Source: Flavobacteriaceae bacterium (GTDB lineage Bacteria > Bacteroidota > Bacteroidia > Flavobacteriales > Flavobacteriaceae). Taken from it: 5,357 nucleotides of DNA. This document shows, piece by piece, positions 1 to 5,357 of the stretch (within the stretch, counting starts at the first letter, position 1; each line of letters opens with the position of its first letter). The notes below the pieces were generated by a model. That model made no database searches and was not told the DNA's origin. It worked only from the letters and a program-made list of their open reading frames with translations. The stretch lies in NCBI GenBank assembly GCA_947461915.1, contig CANHNG010000151.1, positions 1-5,357 of the forward strand. Reading direction: 5' to 3'. Both the position numbers and the translations under genes were made by a program.

Positions 1-870
<870 letters not shown>

Positions 871-909
871 TTATTTATCATATCAAATAAAAAAACAAAA
901 TAACATAAA

Positions 910-1845
910 ATGAAAGTTACAATTGTAGGAGCAGGAAATGTAGGAGCATCATGCGCAGATTCAATTTCTTATAGAGGAATTGCTAGTGAAGTAGTATTAT
1001 TGGATATCAGAGAAGGTTTTGCCGAAGGAAAAGCAATGGATATTTCTCAATGTGCCACCAATACAGGTTTTAATACTAGGGTTTCTGGTGTGACCAATGA
1101 TTATTCAAAAACAGCAGGGAGCGATGTAGTAGTTATTACTTCCGGAATTCCAAGAAAACCTGGAATGACCCGTGAGGAATTGATAGGTATTAATGCAGGG
1201 ATCGTTAAATCGGTTGCGGATAATGTTTTGACTCATTCTCCAAACGCAATAATAGTGGTGGTTTCAAATCCTATGGACACGATGACTTATTTGACATTGA
1301 AAGCTACAGGATTGCCAAAAAATAGAATTATAGGTATGGGAGGAGCATTGGACAGCTCTCGTTTTAGATATTATTTATCAAAAGCCTTAGACAAACCATC
1401 GAATGACGTTTCGGCAATGGTTATAGGAGGTCACGGTGATACCACCATGATTCCATTAACACGATTAGCTTCTTACAATGGTATTCCAGTTTCTGAGTTT
1501 TTGTCACAGGAAGAATTAGCCAAAGTTGCTGCTGACACTATGGTTGGTGGAGCAACATTGACGGGTCTTTTAGGAACTTCAGCTTGGTATGCACCAGGAG
1601 CTTCTGTTGCTTATTTAGTAGATAGTATTTTGAATGACCAAAAGAAAATGATTGCTTGTTCGGTGATGTTGGATGGAGAATATGGTCAAAGTGATATTTG
1701 CATCGGTGTTCCTTGTATTATAGGTAAAAATGGAATCGAACAAATTCTTGATATTAAATTAAGTGATGCTGAAAAAGCAGCTTTTGCTAAAAGTGCTGAT
1801 GCTGTTAGAAACATGAATGCAGACTTAAAATCGGTTTTAGCATAA
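910..1845 (+). CDS. mdh: Malate dehydrogenase, NAD-dependent, LDH-like class
   Basis: The enzyme reversibly oxidises (S)-malate to oxaloacetate with NAD+ in the cytoplasm, the last step of the TCA cycle. The protein is 311 residues, a complete length for the LDH-like (type 3) MDH class. The N-terminal Rossmann fold begins at once with GAGNVG (residues 7-12). Asp32 at the end of the second strand favours NAD over NADP. Arg82 and Arg88 in the active-site loop (PRKPGMTR) and Arg151 are the substrate-binding arginines, and an Arg at position 82 marks MDH rather than lactate dehydrogenase. Asn120 (VSNP) and the Asp148/His175 proton relay (DSSR, GGHGD) are present. The start is secure because the glycine motif needs only six residues before it. 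There is no Shine-Dalgarno sequence, only an A-rich stretch, normal for this phylum. It begins 39 bp after gyrB with no terminator between, and ends with a double stop (TAA TAA) just before a strong terminator. The citrate-synthase-like branch of the cycle is not in view. Confidence 0.97.
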   Translation: MKVTIVGAGNVGASCADSISYRGIASEVVLLDIREGFAEGKAMDISQCATNTGFNTRVSGVTNDYSKTAGSDVVVITSGIPRKPGMTREELIGINAGIVKSVADNVLTHSPNAIIVVVSNPMDTMTYLTLKATGLPKNRIIGMGGALDSSRFRYYLSKALDKPSNDVSAMVIGGHGDTTMIPLTRLASYNGIPVSEFLSQEELAKVAADTMVGGATLTGLLGTSAWYAPGASVAYLVDSILNDQKKMIACSVMLDGEYGQSDICIGVPCIIGKNGIEQILDIKLSDAEKAAFAKSADAVRNMNADLKSVLA

Positions 1846-1866
1846 TAATATAGGCGTAAAAAAGAG

Positions 1867-1894
1867 AAGACTGCACTTTTGCAGTCTTTTTTTT
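1867..1894 (+). terminator. Intrinsic terminator after mdh
   Basis: A perfect 9-bp stem, AAGACTGCA (1867-1875) with TGCAGTCTT (1880-1888), closes a CTTT loop. It runs directly into a T tract at 1887-1894. It lies about 20 nt after the mdh stop and would end the gyrB-mdh transcript, isolating it from secDF. Confidence 0.92.
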
Positions 1895-1897
1895 GAC

Positions 1898-1923
1898 ATT
1901 AATCAATAAATAAATTGGTTAAT
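1898..1923. repeat. Imperfect inverted repeat overlapping the secDF -33 element
   Basis: ATTAATCAAT (1898-1907) and ATTGGTTAAT (1914-1923) are inverted copies over 10 bp with a single mismatch (T1903/G1918), separated by 6 bp (AAATAA). The right half contains the TTG (1915-1917) proposed as the -33 element of the secDF promoter. This geometry would suit a dimeric repressor or activator, but no regulator is identified. The repeat is A/T-rich and could be chance. It is distinct from the mdh terminator, which ends four bases earlier. Confidence 0.4.
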
Positions 1924-1945
1924 CTTTTCGTTAATTATATATTTG
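1915..1945 (+). promoter_or_regulatory. Predicted secDF promoter, Bacteroidota type
   Basis: TTG at 1915-1917 and TATATTTG at 1938-1945 are separated by 20 bp. The second element matches the -7 consensus TAnnTTTG exactly, and the spacing is that described for Bacteroides and Flavobacterium primary sigma factor promoters. It is the only full match I found in the gap, and it follows the mdh terminator. Transcription would begin a few bases after 1945, giving a leader of roughly 120 nt. Confidence 0.68.
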
Positions 1946-1949
1946 CTCG

Positions 1950-2071
1950 GTTTAAAAAACAGGATGTGATTTATAATGGTTTATTTTTTTAGTAAAAATA
2001 AATATTAAGTCCTATTTTGTAAGGGTTGAAACCAAAAATAAATAAATTACAATAATTAATTCTTAGTAATA
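1950..2071 (+). other. Predicted secDF 5' leader with A/T hairpins and a mini-ORF
   Basis: This is the transcribed but non-coding stretch implied by the predicted promoter; its left end is approximate. It holds a perfect 9-bp, all-A/T hairpin (arms 1980-1988 and 1994-2002, 5-nt loop). A second, broken hairpin pairs 2013-2018 with 2035-2040 and has a small inner GGT/ACC stem (2024-2026 with 2031-2033, TGAA loop). A 10-codon ORF (1976-2008, MVYFFSKNKY) spans the first hairpin. Just upstream, ATG at 1964 is followed immediately by TGA. No known riboswitch is recognised. The hairpins are thermodynamically weak because they are mostly A-U, so a regulatory role is only a suggestion. Confidence 0.35.
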
Positions 2072-5041
2072 ATGCAGAATAAAGGACTTATTAAATTTTT
2101 CGCAATTCTATTTGCTTTGGTAAGCATTTACCAACTTTCGTTCACTTTTGTTTCCAATAAAATAAAAAACGATGCTAAATCTTTTGCTGGTGGAAATCCT
2201 GAAAAAGAATTAAAATATCTAGATTCTATCGGTAAGGAAAATGTGTTTGATCTTGGATTTACCAATTTTACTTTCAATGAAGTAAAGGACAAGCAAATCA
2301 ACAAGGGTCTTGACTTAGAGGGAGGTATTAACGTTATTTTACAAATATCAGTTAAGGATGTTTTGAAAGGACTATCCAATAATTCTAAAAATCCGGTTTT
2401 TAATAAATCTTTGGCAGATGCCACAGCTAATCAAAAAGGAAATCAAACTTACATTGATGCTTTCTTTGAAGCTTTTGAAGCTAATTCTAAAGGAAGTGTA
2501 AAATTAGCTTCGCCTGATATTTTTGCTAATAGAACACTGCAAGGAGAAGGTGGAATTAATTTTCAAATGACAGATGTTGAGGCGCAAAAAGTAATCAAAA
2601 GAAAAGTTGACGAATCAGTTGAAAGTGCTTTTGGAGTATTAAGAAAACGTATCGATAAATTTGGCGTAACTCAACCTAACATTCAAAAATTGGGTGAATC
2701 TGGTAGAATCCTTGTAGAACTTCCTGGAGCCAAAGATGTTGACAGAATCAAAAAATTATTGCAAAGTACTGCTCAATTAGAGTTTTGGGAAACTTATAAA
2801 ATTGATGAAATTGGCAATTTCTTGATGGCTGCCAATGAGTCGTTGAAAAAAACAGAAATCAAAAAAACAGAAGTTAAAACGGCGGCCAAAGATTCTTTAA
2901 GTGCCTTATTGACCAATACAAAAGATTCAGCATCCACAAAAAAAGGAAACAATCCTTTATTGGATAAAATTATCGGTCAAGGTGGCGGGCCTGTTTTAGG
3001 GCTTTTCATGCCAAAAGATACTGCCGTTGTTGGTGGTTATTTGAGAAGAGCCGATATCAGGGTTTTATTAGCGCCAACTCAGCTTTACGCCAAATTTGTT
3101 TGGGGAAAACCAACTACAATTAAAGACAAAGAGGGTAAAGATATTGACGCAGTTGAACTATATGCGTTAAAAGGAAACAGAGATAATATAGCTGCAATGG
3201 GTGGCGGTGTAGTTACCGATGCAAGTGACACCTTTGACCAACTAGGAAAACCAGCCGTTTCTATGCAAATGAATGGTCAAGGGGCTAAGGCTTGGGAAGA
3301 ATTAACAGGAAAAGCGTATACACAAAAAAGTAATATTGCCATAGTTTTAGATAATATCGTATACTCTGCACCAGGTGTTTCTAGCGGACCTATTTCCGGT
3401 GGTAGATCTGAAATTTCGGGAGTTTTTGATATTACAGAAACAAAAGATTTAGCTAATGTTCTTAGAGCGGGGAAACTTCCTGCCGCCGCAGATATTGTAC
3501 AATCAGAAGTGGTTGGGCCATCCTTGGGTCAAGAAGCTATCGATAATGGAACCAATTCAGCTCTTATTGGATTGCTTTTAGTATCGCTTTGGATGTTAAT
3601 TTATTATGGAAAATCAGGTTGGTATGCTAACTTGGCATTGGCAGTCAACTTGCTTTTCTTATTCGGAATTTTAGCAAGTATAGGTGCGGTGCTTACTTTA
3701 CCGGGTATTGCAGGTATTGTTTTGACAATGGGTACTGCAGTTGATGCGAATATTATCATTTACGAACGAGCAAAAGAGGAATTACGTTCTGGTAAATCAC
3801 TGGAAGAAGCAGTAAAAACTTCCTACAGTTGGAAAGGAGCGATGCGTTCTATTGTGGATGCAAACGTTACCCATATTTTAACTGGTGGGGTATTGTTTAT
3901 TTTTGGTTCAGGACCCATAAAAGGTTTCGCAACAACTTTGTTAATAGGTATTGTTACCTCTTTGTTTACTTCCATATTTATCGCAAGAATATTTATAGAC
4001 TGGAGTATCAGTAAAAGCAATAAATTGTCATTTGTTACTGGATTTTCTAAAAATTTCTTCACTAACTTCCATTTTGATTTCTTGGGAGTTAAAAAATGGA
4101 CTTACGCTTTTTCAGCAATTGTAACCATCGTGAGTATATATTCACTAGCTACAAATGGTTTGGACCAAGGTGTCGACTTTGTAGGAGGAAGAACTTTCCA
4201 AGTGCGTTTCGAAAAACCGGTTAAAGCCGAAGAAATTAAAATGGAGCTTACTAAAGTTTTCGGTAGTGCCGAAGCTAAAGTTTTTGGTAGCGACAATCAA
4301 TTGAAGATTACCACCAAATACAAAGTACAAGAACACGGAGTAGAAGCTGATTTAGAGGTTAATAAATTATTGTTCGAAAATCTGAAACAACATTATTCCG
4401 CTGGAATGACTTACGATAAATTTGTAAATGCTTATGACGGAAAACAAGTAGGTATTTTGCAAGCTTCAAAAGTAGGTCCAACAGTTGCGGAAGACATCAA
4501 AACCAATGCCTATTGGGCAGTACTTGGTGCGATGCTTATTGTAGGTTTGTATTTGGTCATCAGCTTTAGAAAATGGCAGTATAGTTTAGGAGCTATTGCT
4601 GCTGTTGTACACGACGTTATTTTTGTATTGGGAATTTACTCTTTGTGTTATAAATTTATGCCTTTTGGTATGGAAATCGACCAGCACTTTATTGCAGCGA
4701 TTCTTACCGTTATCGGATACTCCATGAATGATACCGTGATTGTATTTGATAGGGTTCGAGAATATTTGGGAGGTAAAACTGCTAAAGGGAATTTTAATCA
4801 AATTGTGAACCAGTCTATTAACAGCACGATGTCCAGAACAATTAATACCTCTTTAACAATGATTATGGTATTGTTGATTATGTTCATTTTCGGTGGGGAA
4901 TCCATCCGTGGATTTATCTTTGCGATGTTGATTGGTATTATAGTTGGAACCTACTCATCCTTGTTTATTGCCACTCCAGTTTTGTGTGATACAATTTCTG
5001 AAGCGGATCATAAAAAAATTGAAGAAGAACACAATGCTTAA
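2072..5041 (+). CDS. secDF: SecDF fusion protein, Sec translocon accessory motor
   Basis: SecDF is an RND-superfamily inner-membrane protein that uses the proton gradient to pull preproteins out of SecYEG on the periplasmic side. At 989 residues it fuses SecD and SecF, as is usual in Bacteroidota. SecD half: TM1 about 7-27, a long periplasmic P1 region with GLDLEGG (79-85), the LRKRIDKFGV motif (190-199) and the SGPISGGRSEISG strand (438-450), then TM2-TM6 (about 494-640). SecF half: TM7 about 676-694, GVDFVGG (700-706), then TM8-TM12 (about 812-972). Motif residues thought to carry protons are present: Asp558 (VDAN in TM4), Asp887 (GYSMND) and Arg922 (MSRT). They correspond by motif to Asp340, Asp637 and Arg671 of the Thermus protein. 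A Lys/Ser/Thr-rich insert lies at about 256-296 in P1. An in-frame TAA at 2057-2059 leaves this ATG as the only sensible start; there is no Shine-Dalgarno sequence. It is flanked by terminators, so it is probably monocistronic. Confidence 0.97.
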   Translation: MQNKGLIKFFAILFALVSIYQLSFTFVSNKIKNDAKSFAGGNPEKELKYLDSIGKENVFDLGFTNFTFNEVKDKQINKGLDLEGGINVILQISVKDVLKGLSNNSKNPVFNKSLADATANQKGNQTYIDAFFEAFEANSKGSVKLASPDIFANRTLQGEGGINFQMTDVEAQKVIKRKVDESVESAFGVLRKRIDKFGVTQPNIQKLGESGRILVELPGAKDVDRIKKLLQSTAQLEFWETYKIDEIGNFLMAANESLKKTEIKKTEVKTAAKDSLSALLTNTKDSASTKKGNNPLLDKIIGQGGGPVLGLFMPKDTAVVGGYLRRADIRVLLAPTQLYAKFVWGKPTTIKDKEGKDIDAVELYALKGNRDNIAAMGGGVVTDASDTFDQLGKPAVSMQMNGQGAKAWEELTGKAYTQKSNIAIVLDNIVYSAPGVSSGPISGGRSEISGVFDITETKDLANVLRAGKLPAAADIVQSEVVGPSLGQEAIDNGTNSALIGLLLVSLWMLIYYGKSGWYANLALAVNLLFLFGILASIGAVLTLPGIAGIVLTMGTAVDANIIIYERAKEELRSGKSLEEAVKTSYSWKGAMRSIVDANVTHILTGGVLFIFGSGPIKGFATTLLIGIVTSLFTSIFIARIFIDWSISKSNKLSFVTGFSKNFFTNFHFDFLGVKKWTYAFSAIVTIVSIYSLATNGLDQGVDFVGGRTFQVRFEKPVKAEEIKMELTKVFGSAEAKVFGSDNQLKITTKYKVQEHGVEADLEVNKLLFENLKQHYSAGMTYDKFVNAYDGKQVGILQASKVGPTVAEDIKTNAYWAVLGAMLIVGLYLVISFRKWQYSLGAIAAVVHDVIFVLGIYSLCYKFMPFGMEIDQHFIAAILTVIGYSMNDTVIVFDRVREYLGGKTAKGNFNQIVNQSINSTMSRTINTSLTMIMVLLIMFIFGGESIRGFIFAMLIGIIVGTYSSLFIATPVLCDTISEADHKKIEEEHNA
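2846..2875 (+). repeat. 15-bp tandem duplication inside secDF
   Basis: Two adjacent 15-bp units (2846-2860 and 2861-2875) match at 13 of 15 bases and each begins with seven A residues. They are in frame and encode KKTEI then KKTEV (residues 259-268), in the low-complexity part of the P1 region. This looks like a small in-frame duplication that later diverged. Confidence 0.75.
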
Positions 5042-5063
5042 TGTTATTTGTTCTTAAATATAG

Positions 5064-5096
5064 AAAAGACTCGAATTTTATTCGGGTCTTTTTTTT
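5064..5096 (+). terminator. Intrinsic terminator after secDF
   Basis: AAGACTCGAA (5066-5075) pairs with TTCGGGTCTT (5081-5090) with one T-G wobble, closing a TTTTA loop. Two more A-T pairs (5064-5065 with 5091-5092) extend it to 12 bp. A run of eight T residues covers 5089-5096. It starts 22 nt after the secDF stop and separates secDF from the next gene. Confidence 0.9.
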
Positions 5097-5127
5097 GAAA
5101 ATCAATTTTAAAATTTTATTATTTTTA
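5095..5127 (+). promoter_or_regulatory. Weak promoter candidate for the downstream exported protein
   Basis: TTG at 5095-5097, at the end of the terminator T tract, is followed after 22 bp by TATTTTTA (5120-5127), which differs from TAnnTTTG only in the last base. The spacing is at the long end, and the region is so T-rich that a chance match is likely. A promoter for the gene at 5179 is expected in this gap because a terminator precedes it, but no candidate is strong. Confidence 0.2.
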
Positions 5128-5178
5128 ACTAATCTAAACATAAGATTATTTCTTTTTAATAATAAAGAAAACTCGTTT

Positions 5179-5357
5179 ATGAATAAAATAAAGTGTATTG
5201 TATTAATTTTTATATTCAGTATAACTACTTTTTACGGCCAAAATACAAAGGGAGAAACTAGTATTGCATTTCTCTATGGTTTTGGAAATGAAATAAAAAA
5301 CAGCAATTATACCTATACCAATAACTATTATAAAGTACAGGTTTCTTATCTCATTAA
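5179..5357 (+). CDS. Secreted, probably outer-membrane protein, N-terminal part (3' end outside window)
   Basis: An ATG at 5179 opens a frame that runs off the right edge after 59 codons. Residues 1-20 form a classic Sec signal peptide: Asn-Lys-Ile-Lys start, a hydrophobic core (about 7-18) and a likely signal peptidase I cut after FYG, leaving a mature N-terminal Gln as is common in Bacteroidota. There is no lipobox: Cys6 lies before the hydrophobic core, so it is not a lipoprotein. The mature start has alternating, aromatic-rich segments (SIAFLYGFGNE about 29-39, then NYYKVQVSYLI about 49-59), which look like the first strands of an outer-membrane beta-barrel. The pattern recalls PagL-like acyloxyacyl hydrolases (lipid A 3-O-deacylases) of Flavobacteria. 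That is a weak memory-based resemblance, because the His/Ser catalytic residues of that family lie near the C terminus, outside the window. The start is supported by the signal peptide; an A-rich AAAGAAAA stretch precedes it. It is separated from secDF by a terminator. Confidence 0.7.
   Translation, partial: MNKIKCIVLIFIFSITTFYGQNTKGETSIAFLYGFGNEIKNSNYTYTNNYYKVQVSYLI

Noticed and set aside
871..890. Perfect 6-bp inverted repeat TTATTT/AAATAA in the gyrB-mdh gap
   Set aside because: The stem is all A/T, the loop is 8 nt, and it is followed by an A-rich rather than T-rich stretch, so it cannot act as a terminator for gyrB and is expected by chance.
1976..2008. Mini-ORF as a secretion-monitoring arrest peptide for secDF
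   Set aside because: Ten codons cannot hold a signal or membrane segment plus an arrest motif; it is kept only as part of the leader description.
2013..2019. TATTTTG as a second -7 box close to secDF
   Set aside because: It is one base short of TAnnTTTG, and I saw no TTG at the right distance upstream; the exact match at 1938-1945 is much better.
2128..2424. 98-codon open frame on the minus strand inside secDF
   Set aside because: It lies entirely over conserved SecD coding sequence, shows no recognisable domain, and is the sort of antisense frame that AT-rich Lys/Glu-rich genes produce. The shorter antisense frames at 3823-4801 were rejected for the same reason.

Overview
The window is an ordinary, AT-rich stretch of chromosome that looks like a member of the Bacteroidota, most probably Flavobacteriaceae (Flavobacterium-like). 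This rests on four things: a GyrB without the large TOPRIM insertion seen in E. coli, a single-chain SecD-SecF fusion, TTG/TAnnTTTG-type promoter candidates with no Shine-Dalgarno sequences, and A/T-dominated intergenic DNA. All genes point rightward (+ strand).

Layout: (1) 1-870, the last 289 codons of gyrB, cut by the left edge. (2) A 39-bp gap with no terminator, then mdh (910-1845), an NAD-dependent malate dehydrogenase of the LDH-like class. gyrB and mdh may share a transcript, although a possible mdh promoter lies inside the gyrB 3' end. (3) A strong intrinsic terminator (1867-1894) closes that unit. (4) A 226-bp intergenic region holds an imperfect inverted repeat (1898-1923), a full-consensus Bacteroidota promoter (1915-1945), and a leader of about 120 nt containing A/T hairpins and a 10-codon mini-ORF. 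(5) secDF (2072-5041), the complete 989-residue Sec accessory proton-driven motor. (6) A second intrinsic terminator (5064-5096). (7) The first 59 codons of a secreted, probably outer-membrane protein (5179-right edge).

The genes are housekeeping functions: DNA supercoiling, the TCA cycle and protein export. They are neighbours rather than parts of one pathway. The two terminators split the window into three transcription units: gyrB-mdh, secDF alone, and the exported protein.

I found no mobile element, CRISPR array, RNA gene or defence system, and no convincing new biological system. The most interesting non-coding signal is the secDF control region, where a palindrome overlaps the -33 element and a structured leader follows. 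No gene-free stretch exceeds 300 bases.
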